Assembly: GCA_945868475.1 (NCBI GenBank) | Contig: CAMBLM010000004.1 | Location: 1-64,000, forward strand | From: an uncultured Ruminococcus sp. | GTDB taxonomy: Bacteria > Bacillota > Clostridia > Oscillospirales > Ruminococcaceae | Direction: 5' to 3' | DNA: 64,000 nt | In this document: in pieces, positions 16,278-26,000 of the stretch | How positions within the stretch are numbered: the first letter of the stretch is position 1 | Layout of the letters: each line of letters opens with the position of its first letter | Position numbers and translations under genes: made by a program | The notes under the pieces: model-generated | Seen by the model: only the letters and a program-made list of their open reading frames with translations | Databases searched by the model: none | What the model was told of the DNA's origin: nothing

Positions 16278-17231
16278 ATGACAATTATTCCATTTATAGG
16301 TTACAGCCTTTATCAGATGGCGCTGATGTTCTGCTTCTGGGCATTCATCGGCTGGTGCATCGAGGTTTGCTATATGACAATTGAAACGGGCGAATATCAG
16401 AACCGCGGATTTCTGAGTATGCCGATATGCCCTATATACGGCTTCGGCGTTCTTATGATAGCAGTGTTCTCGCGTCCTATCGCCGATAAACCGCTGTTGC
16501 TTTTCGTTATCTCGCTCGTACTTTGTACGGCACTTGAACTTGCAGTCGGACTTGGCATGGAAAAGCTGTTCAACACGCGCTGGTGGGATTATTCGCACGA
16601 AAAATTCAACTACCGCGGCTATATCTGCCCGAAGGTTTCGATACTCTGGGGACTTGGCTGTGTGCTTGTTATAAAGGTAGTTCAGCCGCTCGTTGAAGCG
16701 GTCGTGAACCACATACCGTTCAATGTCGGCATCATTTTCATCTGCATTATGGCAGTCCTTATCGCTATCGACCTCACCGCTTCGCTCTGCGCCGTTGCAA
16801 ACCTTAACAAACGTCTTAAACAGATCGATGATATCTCCGCTCTTATGCTCAAAGGTTCGATAAAGATCGGCGAAAAGCTTGCGAACGAAACTAATGAAAT
16901 TCTTGACAAGTATGAAAAGCTGCTCGCTATCCGTGACCGTCAGACAGAGCGTTTTCTCCGAGCATTCCCGAATATCCGCTCGGTAACACACTCCGAATCG
17001 ATGGAAGCCTTGAAGCAGAAGTATTACTCAAACCGATTTGCGAAAAAGCTTGAAGTAAAGCTGAAAAAGCAGCTTGCTGTTCTGAAAAGAAAGGGCAAAA
17101 AAAAGCCGCAGGAAACTGCCGAAGAAGTTCCTGCCGCGCCTGCGATGCTGCCCGAACCCGATATATCGGAAAATGTTCAGCCCGAAACCGAAAACGAGTC
17201 CGAGCTTGAACCTGCTGCCATAGGTAAATAG
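16278..17231 (+). CDS. CmpB-like (PF06541) membrane protein
   Basis: 317-residue membrane protein of the family named 'putative ABC transporter permease (CmpB)', whose function is not established. The N-terminal ~170 residues hold about five membrane helices with the family signature: FWAFIGWCIEVCYM, RGFLSMPICPIYGFG, WWDYSHEKFNYRGYICPKVS. A cytoplasmic helical part follows (residues 180-265) and a Pro/Glu/Ala-rich tail (PEPDISENVQPETENESE). No ABC ATPase gene is adjacent. The start is fixed by GAGGG 11 bases upstream. Monocistronic, with its own promoter and terminator. Confidence 0.82.
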   Translation: MTIIPFIGYSLYQMALMFCFWAFIGWCIEVCYMTIETGEYQNRGFLSMPICPIYGFGVLMIAVFSRPIADKPLLLFVISLVLCTALELAVGLGMEKLFNTRWWDYSHEKFNYRGYICPKVSILWGLGCVLVIKVVQPLVEAVVNHIPFNVGIIFICIMAVLIAIDLTASLCAVANLNKRLKQIDDISALMLKGSIKIGEKLANETNEILDKYEKLLAIRDRQTERFLRAFPNIRSVTHSESMEALKQKYYSNRFAKKLEVKLKKQLAVLKRKGKKKPQETAEEVPAAPAMLPEPDISENVQPETENESELEPAAIGK

Positions 17232-17238
17232 GATCAAT

Positions 17239-17280
17239 GCCGCACAAAACCGTCAAAAATGCGTTTTGTGCGGCTTTTTT
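17239..17280 (+). terminator. Rho-independent terminator
   Basis: GCCGCACAAAAC (17239-17250) pairs with GTTTTGTGCGGC (17262-17273), followed by TTTTTT. Confidence 0.88.
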
Positions 17281-17316
17281 ACGGCAGAAATAATGCTTCT
17301 GAAGTTTTTTTCACCG

Positions 17317-17368
17317 ATAAATTCGCCAAAATTAGAAATACAAAATAAATTCGCCAAAATTAGAAATA
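17317..17368 (+). repeat. Two perfect 24-bp direct repeats upstream of the ktrB promoter
   Basis: Identical units at 17317-17340 and 17345-17368 (ATAAATTCGCCAAAATTAGA and four more bases), 28-base period, ending 4 bases before the -35 box. Possible binding sites for an activator, or a recent duplication. Confidence 0.7.
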
Positions 17369-17372
17369 TATG

Positions 17373-17401
17373 TTGCGTATTCATCTAAAATGTGTTATAC
17401 T
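17373..17401 (+). promoter_or_regulatory. Promoter of ktrB
   Basis: TTGCGT (17373-17378), 17-base spacer, TATACT (17396-17401). Confidence 0.65.
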
Positions 17402-17457
17402 ATTATAGTTAGTGCAAAAATATAATACTAAATTCTTTTTGAACAGAGGTCGGAACA

Positions 17458-18819
17458 ATGCTGCAGAACAAACCTAAAAATAAACAGCCGAACCCTGCGG
17501 CGGTAATTTCGATAAGCTTCTTTGCGATAATCGTTATCGGAACGCTGCTGCTCATGATGCCGTTCTCATCTGCATCGCACCGCTTCACAGATCCGCTCAC
17601 CGCGCTTTTCACGGCGACATCTGCGACCTGCGTTACGGGACTTGTCGTTGTTGACACGGGCAGCTACTGGAGCGTTTTCGGGCAGATAATCATTCTGCTC
17701 ATGATACAGATAGGCGGCTTGGGACTGGTGACTTTTACGTCATTTTTTAACTTCCTTATCCGAAAAAAGCCTGAGCTTCACACCATTCAGGTAGCGTCCG
17801 AATCGGTAAACACGAGCGGCTTTTACGATGTAAAATATATGGTAAGGCATGTTCTTGCGATATCTTTTATATGCGAGATGATAGGTGCGCTGATACTTTC
17901 GGTATCCTATGTTCCGAAGTTCGGAGCAAGAGGGATATACATCGCCGTTTATCTTTCGATAGCCGCTTTCTGCAATGCAGGCTTTGACATAATGGGAATG
18001 GTCGCAGAGCCTTTTTCGAGCGTTACAACGCTTTCCCACGACCCTATAACGGTCATAGTCATACCGATACTCATTATCGCAGGCGGCTTGGGATTCCTCG
18101 TCTGGACGAATCTTATCGAATTCCGCAAGAAGAAAAAGCTTGAATTCCAGTCAAAGCTTGTGCTTATCTCGACGGCGATACTCATCGGCGCAGGCATGCT
18201 CGCAACACTTATCACCGAATGGAACAACCCTCGGACTCTGGGCGGCGAAAGCTTCCTTTACAAGCTCGGGAACAGCTTTTTCCAGTCGGCAACGCTCCGC
18301 ACGGCAGGCTTCAACTCGATAGACATTGAGGGTATGTCCCCGATGATGAAAGTTTTTTCGATACTTTTTATGTTCATCGGTGCTGCTCCGGGTTCAACGG
18401 GCGGCGGAATAAAGCTCACGACAATGGCTATCATCATTATGACGATAATGAGCGTACTTTCGGGCAGAACGGACACTATCGCAATGGGAAGGAAGATCGA
18501 ACACGAGGTCGTTTACAAAGCACTCACGGTCGCAATGATATTCGCTTTTCTTATAATAGTATCCTCGCTCGCGATATACAACCTCAACCCAAACGTATCG
18601 GGACTTGACGCTGCGTATGAAGTCACCTCCGCAATCTCAACGTCAGGGCTTTCGACGGGCGTTACGGCTAAATGCAATGTCATTTCAAAAGTCATACTCA
18701 TTATAATAATGTTCATCGGACGAGTAGGCCCTGTTTCGCTCGCACTGAGCATTTCGATGAATACGAAGCGCGGCGGCAAAAACGAGATATACCCTGTCGG
18801 AAAGGTCATGGTGGGTTGA
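17458..18819 (+). CDS. ktrB: Trk/Ktr-type potassium uptake protein, membrane subunit
   Basis: K+ (or Na+-coupled K+) translocating subunit, 453 residues, with four M1-P-M2 repeats of the TrkH/KtrB superfamily. The pore segments are visible as TATSATCVTGLVVVD, IAAFCNAGFDIMG, SATLRTAGFNSIDIEG and SAISTSGLSTGVTAK; each holds the filter glycine. The normal partner, a TrkA/KtrA nucleotide-binding protein, is not adjacent, so the regulatory ring is either encoded elsewhere or missing. Its TGA overlaps the ATG of the next gene (TGATG), indicating translational coupling. Confidence 0.9.
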   Translation: MLQNKPKNKQPNPAAVISISFFAIIVIGTLLLMMPFSSASHRFTDPLTALFTATSATCVTGLVVVDTGSYWSVFGQIIILLMIQIGGLGLVTFTSFFNFLIRKKPELHTIQVASESVNTSGFYDVKYMVRHVLAISFICEMIGALILSVSYVPKFGARGIYIAVYLSIAAFCNAGFDIMGMVAEPFSSVTTLSHDPITVIVIPILIIAGGLGFLVWTNLIEFRKKKKLEFQSKLVLISTAILIGAGMLATLITEWNNPRTLGGESFLYKLGNSFFQSATLRTAGFNSIDIEGMSPMMKVFSILFMFIGAAPGSTGGGIKLTTMAIIIMTIMSVLSGRTDTIAMGRKIEHEVVYKALTVAMIFAFLIIVSSLAIYNLNPNVSGLDAAYEVTSAISTSGLSTGVTAKCNVISKVILIIIMFIGRVGPVSLALSISMNTKRGGKNEIYPVGKVMVG

Positions 18820-19538
18820 TGTATAAATTTGAACCGCTGCAAAAGGGCATCGATATCTGCGTTTCGCCCGAGCATAAATTCGGAACGGACGCTTTCCTGC
18901 TTGCGGATTTTTCCGTGCCGCGTCACAAAGACAAGGTTTGCGACCTCGGCACGGGCTGCGGCATAATCCCGCTTTTGCTGAAGATAAAATTTGAACCCGA
19001 GCTTATTTACGGCGTTGACATTCAGGAGCAGGCGATAGATCAGTTCCGCACAACGCTTGAAAAGAACAGGCTTGACGGTTTAGTCCCCGTTCTCGGCGAC
19101 CTGAAATCGCTCGGGGACAAGGTTCCGAAAGGGACATTCGATGTTGTGACCTGCAATCCGCCCTACAAGGCTGCGAACGCAGGCATCGAAAGCCTTGGCG
19201 AAGCACAGCGCATCGCTCGGCACGAGATATTATGCAATATCGATGATGTTTGCAGAACTGCGGCAGGTCTGCTGAAATTCGGCGGAAAGCTTTGCATCTG
19301 CAACCGACCCGAACGCCTTGCGGACGTTATTTCCGCGATGAAAGCGAACAAAATTGAGCCGAAAACGCTCCGCTTCGTGGCGAAAGACCACAGCTGTTCG
19401 CCGTGGCTGTTCCTCATTGAGGGAAAGCTCGGCGGAAAGCCGTTTATGAAAGTTCTCCCAACGCTTGCTGTCAAGGACGGCGAGGGATTCTCGGAGGAAC
19501 TGCTCGGTATCTACGGCGGAGATAAGGACGGATATTGA
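18819..19538 (+). CDS. tRNA1(Val) (adenine-N6)-methyltransferase-like protein
   Basis: SAM-dependent methyltransferase of 239 residues. The SAM-binding motif VCDLGTGCGIIPLLLK is near residue 40, an acidic loop YGVDIQEQAIDQ follows, and the amino-methylase motif NPPY (VVTCNPPYK) is near residue 112. Together with EALGEAQRIARHE-like sequence (SLGEAQRIARHE) this matches the TrmN6/YabB group that modifies A37 of tRNA-Val. The start overlaps the ktrB stop; the longer upstream frame lies inside ktrB and is rejected. Target is inferred from family. Confidence 0.85.
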   Translation: MYKFEPLQKGIDICVSPEHKFGTDAFLLADFSVPRHKDKVCDLGTGCGIIPLLLKIKFEPELIYGVDIQEQAIDQFRTTLEKNRLDGLVPVLGDLKSLGDKVPKGTFDVVTCNPPYKAANAGIESLGEAQRIARHEILCNIDDVCRTAAGLLKFGGKLCICNRPERLADVISAMKANKIEPKTLRFVAKDHSCSPWLFLIEGKLGGKPFMKVLPTLAVKDGEGFSEELLGIYGGDKDGY

Positions 19539-19556
19539 CGGCTTGCGGAATAAAAC

Positions 19557-19580
19557 GGGACGGGAAACCCGTCCCCCTAC
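19557..19580. repeat. Short GGACGGG palindrome
   Basis: GGGACGGGAAACCCGTCCCC followed by CTACA, a solitary copy of the palindrome found in the composite cassettes. Confidence 0.7.
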
Positions 19581-19626
19581 AGTGTAAATTATGTAATGAA
19601 TTATAATCATAAAAAAGGAGATATAT

Positions 19627-20757
19627 ATGCTTTTACTTGAAGAATTAAAGGTAGAGCTTGAAGGCTACCGCAGCGAAATGAAAGACCTTTACAAAATTCT
19701 CGATATCGACAAGGCTAAGGCTGAAATTGCCACGCTTCAGGAAGAATCGGGCAAGGACGGCTTCTGGGACGATCTTGAAAATTCACAGAAAGTTATGCAG
19801 AAGATCAAGCACGATGAAGCTACTATCGACAGCTACAACAAGCTCAATGCAAAGCTTGAAGATACCATTACAATGATCGAACTTACGCTTGAAGAGGGCA
19901 CACAGGAAGATGATGATGTCGTTTTCGAGATCAAGTCCGATGCTAACCATTTCAAGAAAGAGCTTGAAGCTATGAAGCTTTCAACGCTCCTCACGGGCGA
20001 ATACGACAGCAAGAACGCTATCCTCACTTTCCACGCAGGCGCAGGCGGAACAGAAGCTCAGGACTGGGCATCGATGCTTTTCAGAATGTACAATATGTGG
20101 GCTGAGAGCCACGGTTTCAAGGTAACTACCCTCGACTATCTCGACGGCGATGAAGCAGGACTCAAATCCGCATCTATCCTCATCGAGGGACTTAACGCTT
20201 ACGGCTTCACGAAGTCCGAATCGGGCGTTCACAGACTTGTCCGTGTTTCACCGTTCGACTCATCGGGAAGAAGACACACCTCTTTCGCTTCGCTCGAAGT
20301 TATGCCTGAAATGAGCGAAGCTGACACGAACATCGAGATCCGCCCCGAAGACCTCGAGATCGACTTCTACCGTGCATCCGGTGCAGGCGGACAGAAGGTA
20401 AACAAGACCTCCTCCGCAGTTCGTCTTACACATATCCCGACAGGTATCGTTGTTTCCTGCCAGACGCAGCGAAGCCAGTATCAGAACAAGGACTATGCTA
20501 TGAAAATGCTTATGTCCAAGCTCGTTGAAATAAAGGAAAGAGAACATCTTGAAAAGATCGAAGATATCAAGGGCGTTCAGAAAGAGATCGCCTGGGGCGC
20601 ACAGATACGTTCTTATGTATTTATGCCTTACACCCTCGCAAAAGACCACCGCACAGGCTATGAGAACGGCAACATTCAGGCTGTAATGGACGGCGACATT
20701 GACGGCTTCATCAATGCTTACCTCACCGAGCTTTCCCACGGCAACATTCAGAAGTGA
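19627..20757 (+). CDS. prfB: Peptide chain release factor 2
   Basis: Recognises UAA/UGA and triggers peptide release. 376 residues, full length. The stop-codon anticodon motif SPF is seen in RVSPFDSSGRRHTSFAS, and the catalytic GGQ in GAGGQKVNKTSSAVRLTHIPTG. The reading frame is continuous through the N-terminal region where most bacteria use a programmed +1 frameshift, so autoregulation by UGA frameshifting is absent here. RBS AAGGAG. Its TGA overlaps the ATG of the next gene. Confidence 0.96.
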   Translation: MLLLEELKVELEGYRSEMKDLYKILDIDKAKAEIATLQEESGKDGFWDDLENSQKVMQKIKHDEATIDSYNKLNAKLEDTITMIELTLEEGTQEDDDVVFEIKSDANHFKKELEAMKLSTLLTGEYDSKNAILTFHAGAGGTEAQDWASMLFRMYNMWAESHGFKVTTLDYLDGDEAGLKSASILIEGLNAYGFTKSESGVHRLVRVSPFDSSGRRHTSFASLEVMPEMSEADTNIEIRPEDLEIDFYRASGAGGQKVNKTSSAVRLTHIPTGIVVSCQTQRSQYQNKDYAMKMLMSKLVEIKEREHLEKIEDIKGVQKEIAWGAQIRSYVFMPYTLAKDHRTGYENGNIQAVMDGDIDGFINAYLTELSHGNIQK

Positions 20758-21479
20758 TGCAAAGGCTTCTCGGACTAATGCGCAAGGCTGTAAACGGCTT
20801 TGAGATGCTCTCGGACGGTGATCGTATCGCCGTGGGCGTTTCGGGCGGCAAGGACAGCCTTGCTTTGCTTTACGGACTTGCAAGAATGCGTGATTTCATC
20901 GGCATTGACTATGATATAACGGCTGTAACTGTTGACCCGAACTTCGGCGGAAAGCGCGGTGATTACTCCGCAATCTCGGAACTCTGCGAACAGCTTGGTG
21001 TTCGGTATGAGATAATTGGAACGCAGATCGGCGAGATAGTTTTCGATGTGCGGAAAGAACCGAACCCGTGCAGCCTTTGCTCACGAATGAGGAGAGGTGC
21101 GCTGCTCGGCGCAGTGAGGGACTTGGGCTGCAATAAGCTTGCACTCGGTCACAACAAGGACGACGCTATAGAAACTTTTATGATGAACCTCACGCTCGAG
21201 GGCAGATTAGGCTGCTTTCCTCCCGTTTGCGAGCTTGATGACGGAGATATAACCATAATCCGTCCGCTTGTGCTTGCCGAGGAAAAGGAGATACGCTCAG
21301 CCGCCGCAAAAGCGAAGCTCCCAGTTCACAAGAGTGCCTGCCCTGCCGACGGAAAGACCGCCCGTGAGGACACCAAGCGGCTCATCGCAGAGCTTGACCG
21401 CTCATCAAAAGGTACAAAGGAGCGGTTCTTCGGTGCTTTGATGCGTTCAAACTTAGACGGCTGGCGTGAAGTTCATTGA
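20757..21479 (+). CDS. TtcA-family tRNA 2-thiolation protein
   Basis: ATP-pyrophosphatase of the PP-loop family, 240 residues, likely adds sulfur to cytidine 32 of tRNA or a related tRNA position. The PP-loop SGGKDSLALLYGLA is near residue 30; cysteine pair CSLCSRMRRG near 105 would hold the iron-sulfur cluster with a later Cys (SACPADG); ALGHNKDDAIETFMMN is the second family motif. The start ATG at 20757 overlaps the prfB stop; a GTG at 20754 is possible. The exact tRNA target is not certain. Confidence 0.85.
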   Translation: MQRLLGLMRKAVNGFEMLSDGDRIAVGVSGGKDSLALLYGLARMRDFIGIDYDITAVTVDPNFGGKRGDYSAISELCEQLGVRYEIIGTQIGEIVFDVRKEPNPCSLCSRMRRGALLGAVRDLGCNKLALGHNKDDAIETFMMNLTLEGRLGCFPPVCELDDGDITIIRPLVLAEEKEIRSAAAKAKLPVHKSACPADGKTAREDTKRLIAELDRSSKGTKERFFGALMRSNLDGWREVH

Positions 21480-21549
21480 CAAATTGCAAGCTTTACAGCA
21501 GAAATCCTGCGCGGATTTTGTTGAATTGAACGAAAGCATCGGTAATATA

Positions 21550-21578
21550 TTGACAATATGACCAATCTGGTATACAAT
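21550..21578 (+). promoter_or_regulatory. Promoter of the second exported protein gene
   Basis: TTGACA (21550-21555), 17-base spacer, TACAAT (21573-21578). The -35 box lies in a short palindrome ATATTG-A-CAATAT. Confidence 0.78.
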
Positions 21579-21623
21579 TAATATGTATTTTCATATAAAA
21601 TTTCAAAGAATAGGAGAAGAAAG

Positions 21624-22325
21624 ATGAAAATTTCTAAAATAATTTCCGGTATCGCAGCCGGAGTTTTTGCAGCATTCTGCATGACCTTTACAACTTTCGC
21701 TGAAGCACAGGATTTTGAACCTTCCGTTTCAAGAGCAGTTCAGACAAACGGTGCTTGGGGTCAGTCTATTACATATTCAAATGCGGAAATAAATCCGATG
21801 GGCATCACACCGGATACAGTTATTGAAGTTCAATATGAGCTTGAGGGCGACGAAGCTCTTCCCGGTCAGTATCAGGTAGAGCTTATCCTCCAGAACTATA
21901 CAGCCGATCCTCAGATCTGGGCGCAGGTAGTTCCTTATGAATATGATGACACACATGCACTTTTTGACTATGACGGAATGGTGCTTGCATACGGAAGTGA
22001 TGATTTTTCGGAAGTAGGCAATATCTGCGTTGGCGACCGCGGCGTTAAGATGACAGTTACTTATGTAAAGATCACAAACTATGATCCACCTGTAAAAGAA
22101 GTTGTGACCACTGCCGAAACAGAAGAGATCACCGAAGCTCAGACCGATGCACCTGCCGAAACCACAGCAGCTGAAACAACAGCCGCAGCCGATACGGGCG
22201 CACCGACAACAAGCAGCGGAAACAATGTTGTTCTTATCGTTATCATCATCGCAGCAGTTGTCGTAGTTGCAGCAGTTGTTGTAGTTATCATCGTAGCAAA
22301 GAAGAACAAGAAGAGATTCTATTAA
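21624..22325 (+). CDS. Exported, membrane-anchored protein of unknown function
   Basis: 233 residues: Sec signal peptide (MKISKIISGIAAGVFAAFCM..., cleavage near TFA-EA at residue 27), a beta-rich extracellular domain of about 130 residues, a Thr/Ala/Glu-rich linker (residues 155-200, with repeated AETT), a strongly hydrophobic Val/Ile helix (about 203-226) and a basic tail KKNKKRFY. The linker looks like a cell-wall-spanning stalk. Layout and signal sequence resemble the protein at 5947, but the domains are not obviously homologous. The TAA stop coincides with the left end of a 200-bp palindromic element. No function is recognised. Confidence 0.75.
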   Translation: MKISKIISGIAAGVFAAFCMTFTTFAEAQDFEPSVSRAVQTNGAWGQSITYSNAEINPMGITPDTVIEVQYELEGDEALPGQYQVELILQNYTADPQIWAQVVPYEYDDTHALFDYDGMVLAYGSDDFSEVGNICVGDRGVKMTVTYVKITNYDPPVKEVVTTAETEEITEAQTDAPAETTAAETTAAADTGAPTTSSGNNVVLIVIIIAAVVVVAAVVVVIIVAKKNKKRFY

Positions 22326-22522
22326 GGTCACCTCTAAATACCACCGGCTAAAGCCTTAGCACCTCATCTGCTTGCAGATTTTACGTCGTCTTGCACATAA
22401 ATTTCTTGACATACGACATGTATGCAAATTCTTGCTTTGCAATAACTGCGAAATTTCTATACAATCTGACGAAAAATCTGACTGCGCATCTGAGGCACTA
22501 TGGTTTTTAGATGCGACCTTAA
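22323..22522. mobile_element. 200-bp palindromic element touching a stop codon
   Basis: Imperfect terminal inverted repeats: left TTAAGGTCACCTCTAAATACC, here abbreviated to TTAAGGTCACC-TCTAAATACCA, and right end, read in reverse complement, TTAAGGTCGCA-TCTAAAAACCA. It has no ORF of note. Its first TAA is the stop codon of the preceding gene. It is distinct from the 100-bp type 1 elements; this is the only copy in the window. Confidence 0.6.
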
Positions 22523-22536
22523 TTAATAACGAACTT

Positions 22537-22577
22537 ATCGCACATCATCAAACGGAACGATGATGTGCGATTTTTTA
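22537..22577 (+). terminator. Rho-independent terminator
   Basis: ATCGCACATCATC pairs with GATGATGTGCGAT around AAACGGAAC, followed by TTTTTTATG. It probably ends the transcript of the exported protein gene. Confidence 0.85.
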
Positions 22578-22601
22578 TGCAAAAAACGAATAGCTGTACT
22601 T

Positions 22602-22641
22602 TATACTGACTTTTTGTCTGCACTTTGATAAAAAATCATTA
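22602..22641. mobile_element. Remnant of a type 2 palindromic element
   Basis: TACTGA ... TTTTTGTCTGCACTTTGAT matches the right arm of type 2 elements (compare 59825-59850). The left arm is deleted. Confidence 0.5.
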
Positions 22642-22644
22642 TTA

Positions 22645-22744
22645 TACTAAACACCAATTAAAAACTATACAAAAAATCAAGCAAAAACTCTGATATATGG
22701 TTTTTGCGCAGATTTTTTGTCTATAGTTTTATTGGTGTTTAGTA
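22645..22744 (+). mobile_element. 100-bp MITE-like element, type 1, copy 2
   Basis: Ends TACTAAACACCAAT and ATTGGTGTTTAGTA are perfect inverted repeats, flanked by TTA at 22642-22644 and 22745-22747; length exactly 100. Inside: CAAAAAATCAAGC / GCGCAGATTTTTTG arms and a central ATATATGG. Confidence 0.85.
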
Positions 22745-22747
22745 TTA

Positions 22748-22770
22748 GAACGGTCCGCCGTTCTTTTTTT
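22748..22770 (+). terminator. Rho-independent terminator upstream of gltB
   Basis: GAACGG-TCCG-CCGTTC followed by seven or more T, starting directly at the right edge of the type 1 element. Confidence 0.7.
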
Positions 22771-22917
22771 ATGAGTGCTTTTTTAATAAAAAAGCCAAAA
22801 TTAAAAGTTTTTTGAATTGCAATTTCATAAATTCATCAAAAAAAGCGAGTTTAAAAGGATTTTTGTGTATTATTTGATATAAAACGCAGGAATTAATTAT
22901 AAATCTTGCAAAAATCC

Positions 22918-22946
22918 TTGACAAGTGCTTTTTTATGTGATAGAAT
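22918..22946 (+). promoter_or_regulatory. SigA-type promoter of gltBD
   Basis: TTGACA (22918-22923), 17-base spacer, TAGAAT (22941-22946). The ~95-base leader can form ACGATTGT/ACAATCGT and GATCC/GGATC hairpins before AAGGAG. Confidence 0.82.
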
Positions 22947-23049
22947 AATAACATCGCAGAAAAACGATTGTATTTTCAGGGAAGACAATCGTACAAAATA
23001 AACCGATCCGCCGCCATTTTATCGGGGATCAGAATTAAGGAGAACGCTT

Positions 23050-26000
23050 ATGGATAATTACAGAAATCAGGAGCCGTTCCAAAAGGACGGCTTGTACGAT
23101 CCGAGATTTGAACATGAAAACTGCGGCATCGGTGCTGTCGTAAATATGAGCGGCAAGGCCGATTACACCGTTGTTGACAATGCGCTCAAAATCGTTGAAA
23201 CACTTGAACACCGCGCAGGCAAGGACGCAGAGGGCAAGACAGGTGACGGCGTTGGTATCCTTCTCCAGATCAGCCATTCTTTCTTCAAAAAGGCTGCAAA
23301 GGAAGCAGGCATCGAGATTGGCGGCGAACGTGAATACGGTATCGGTATGTTCTTCTTCCCACAGTCCGAAGATCAGTGCCGCTTCGCAATGGCTGACTTT
23401 GAAAAAACTCTTATCGCTGAAAACCTTGATTTTCTCGGCTGGAGAAAAGTCCCCGTAAACCCCGATGTTCTCGGCACAAAGGCTCTCGAAAGCATGCCGA
23501 ACATCTATCAGGCATTCATCAGAAAGCCTGACGACTGCGCAAAGGGCATCGACTTCGACAGAAAGCTTTATATCGCAAGAATGGTATTTGAAAAGCAGAA
23601 CAAGGACACCTATGTTTGCTCCTGCTCAAGCCGTACTGTTGTATATAAGGGTATGTTCCTCGTTAACCAGCTCCGTAAATTCTACCTCGACCTCGACGGC
23701 GAAGAATACGTTTCCGCTATCGGTATCGTTCACTCGCGTTTCAGCACGAACACCAACCCGAGCTGGCAGCGTTCTCACCCGAACCGCCTTATCGTTCACA
23801 ACGGCGAGATCAACACCATCACGGGCAACGTTGACAAGATGCTCAGCCGTGAATCCGTTCTCGTCAGCGACCTTATCGGCGACAGAATGAAGGACATCGT
23901 CCCCGTCCTCGATGTAAGAGGTTCGGACTCCGCACGTCTTGACAACACACTCGAATTTATGACAATGGCAGGCGTTGATCTTCCGCTCGCTGTTATGATG
24001 CTCATTCCTGAGCCCTGGCAGTACAGCAAGACTATCAGCCGTGAAAAGCGCGCATTCTATCAGTATTATGCAACTATGATGGAACCTTGGGACGGCCCTG
24101 CTTCCATCATCTTCTCCGACGGTGATGTCCTCGGCGCGGTTCTCGACAGAAACGGTCTGCGTCCGTCACGTTACTATATCACGGACAACGGTACTGACAA
24201 GTACCTTATCCTCTCCTCCGAAGTCGGCGCACTCGATATCCCTGCCGATGTTATCGTTAAAAAGGAAAGACTTCACCCAGGCAAGATGCTCCTTGTCGAT
24301 ACCGTCAAGGGCGAACTTGTTGAGGACGAAAAGCTCAAAGATTACTACAGCAAGCGTCACCCATACGGCGAGTGGCTCGACCACAATCTCCACCCACTTT
24401 CCGAATTCTATATCCCGAACAAGAAGCCTGCACGTTACTCGGGCGAAGAGCTCGAAAGACTTCAGCATGCTTTCGGCTATACTTATGAATCTATCCGCAG
24501 CACGATGATACCAATGGCTCTCACAGGCGCAGAGCCTACCGCTGCAATGGGCGCAGATACTCCTGTACCTCCGCTTTCCAACACCAACCCACCGCTCTTT
24601 GACTACTTTAAGCAGCTCTTTGCACAGGTAACCAACCCTCCGATAGATGCTATCAGAGAATCCGTTATCACCGATACGACAGTTTACCTCGGTGCATCGG
24701 GCAATATTCTCAAAGACGACGAAAAGAACTGCCTTGTTCTTCAGATAAGAAACCCAGTTCTCACGAATCTTGACCTGCTCAAAATTCGTACATCTAATAT
24801 CGAGAGCCTGAAAACTGCCGATATCTCGATGCTTTACAACAAGAAAACTTCAACTCTCCGCGAAGCTATCGAGAACCTTTACCGTCAGGCTGACAAGGCT
24901 CACGAGGACGGCGCAACTATTCTTATCCTCACCGACCGCGGCGTTGACAAGGATCACCTCGCTATCCCATCGCTCCTTGCGGTTGCGGCTCTTGAAACCT
25001 ACCTTGTAAAGACAAGAAAGAACACAGCTATCTCGCTTATCATCGAAACAGCAGAGCCTACAGAAGTTCACCACTTTGCAACACTCCTCGGCTTCGGTGC
25101 GAGCGCAGTTAACCCTTACCTTGCAATGGATACTCTCTATGAGCTTACTTCCGACAGAACCATCGACAAGGAATACACCGAGGCGCTCAACGCTTATGTT
25201 AAGGCTATCGTTGACGGCATCGTTAAAATTTCTTCCAAAATGGGTATCTCCACGATCCAGTCCTATCAGGGTTCAAAGATCTTTGAAGCACTCGGCATAA
25301 GCAAGAGCGTCTGCGAGGAATTCTTCCCCGATACTGTCAGCAGGATCGGCGGCATCGACCTTGACGATATCAGCGCAAGAAGCCTTGCTCTCCACGACGC
25401 TGCATTCGACCCACGCGACCTTACCGTAAACGAAGCTATCGAAAGCATCGGCAACCACAAGTCACGCAGCGGCAAGGAAGAACACCTTTACAATCCGCTC
25501 ACGATACATCTTCTCCAGCAGTCCACATGGACGGGCGATTACAAGCTTTACAAAAAGTATTCCGAAGCTCTCAACGCCGAGGACAAGAACCTCACGCTCA
25601 GAAGCACTCTTGACTTCAACTTCCCCGAGGACGGCGGAATACCGCTTGACGAAGTAGAAAGCGCAGCAAGCATCATGCACCGCTTCAAGACGGGCGCAAT
25701 GTCCTACGGTTCTATCTCGCAGGAAGCACACGAATGTATGGCTATCGCTATGAACCGCATCGGCGGCAAGTCGAACAGCGGTGAGGGCGGCGAGGACCTC
25801 GAAAGGATCATCACAGCAGGCACGGACGAGGACAGATGCTCCGCTATCAAGCAGGTCGCATCGGGACGTTTCGGCGTTACATCGAAGTACCTCACCTCCG
25901 CCAAGGAGATACAGATCAAAATGGCTCAGGGCGCAAAGCCGGGCGAGGGCGGACATCTTCCCGCAAAGAAGGTTTATCCTTGGATAGCAAAGACACGTCA

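Noticed and set aside
19680-19760. Programmed frameshift in prfB
   Set aside because: No in-frame stop or CUUUGA slippery site; the frame is continuous from ATG 19627.
22749-22960. Possible small gene in the AT-rich stretch before gltB
   Set aside because: Only a 61-codon frame opposite the promoter region, with no ribosome site or protein-like composition.
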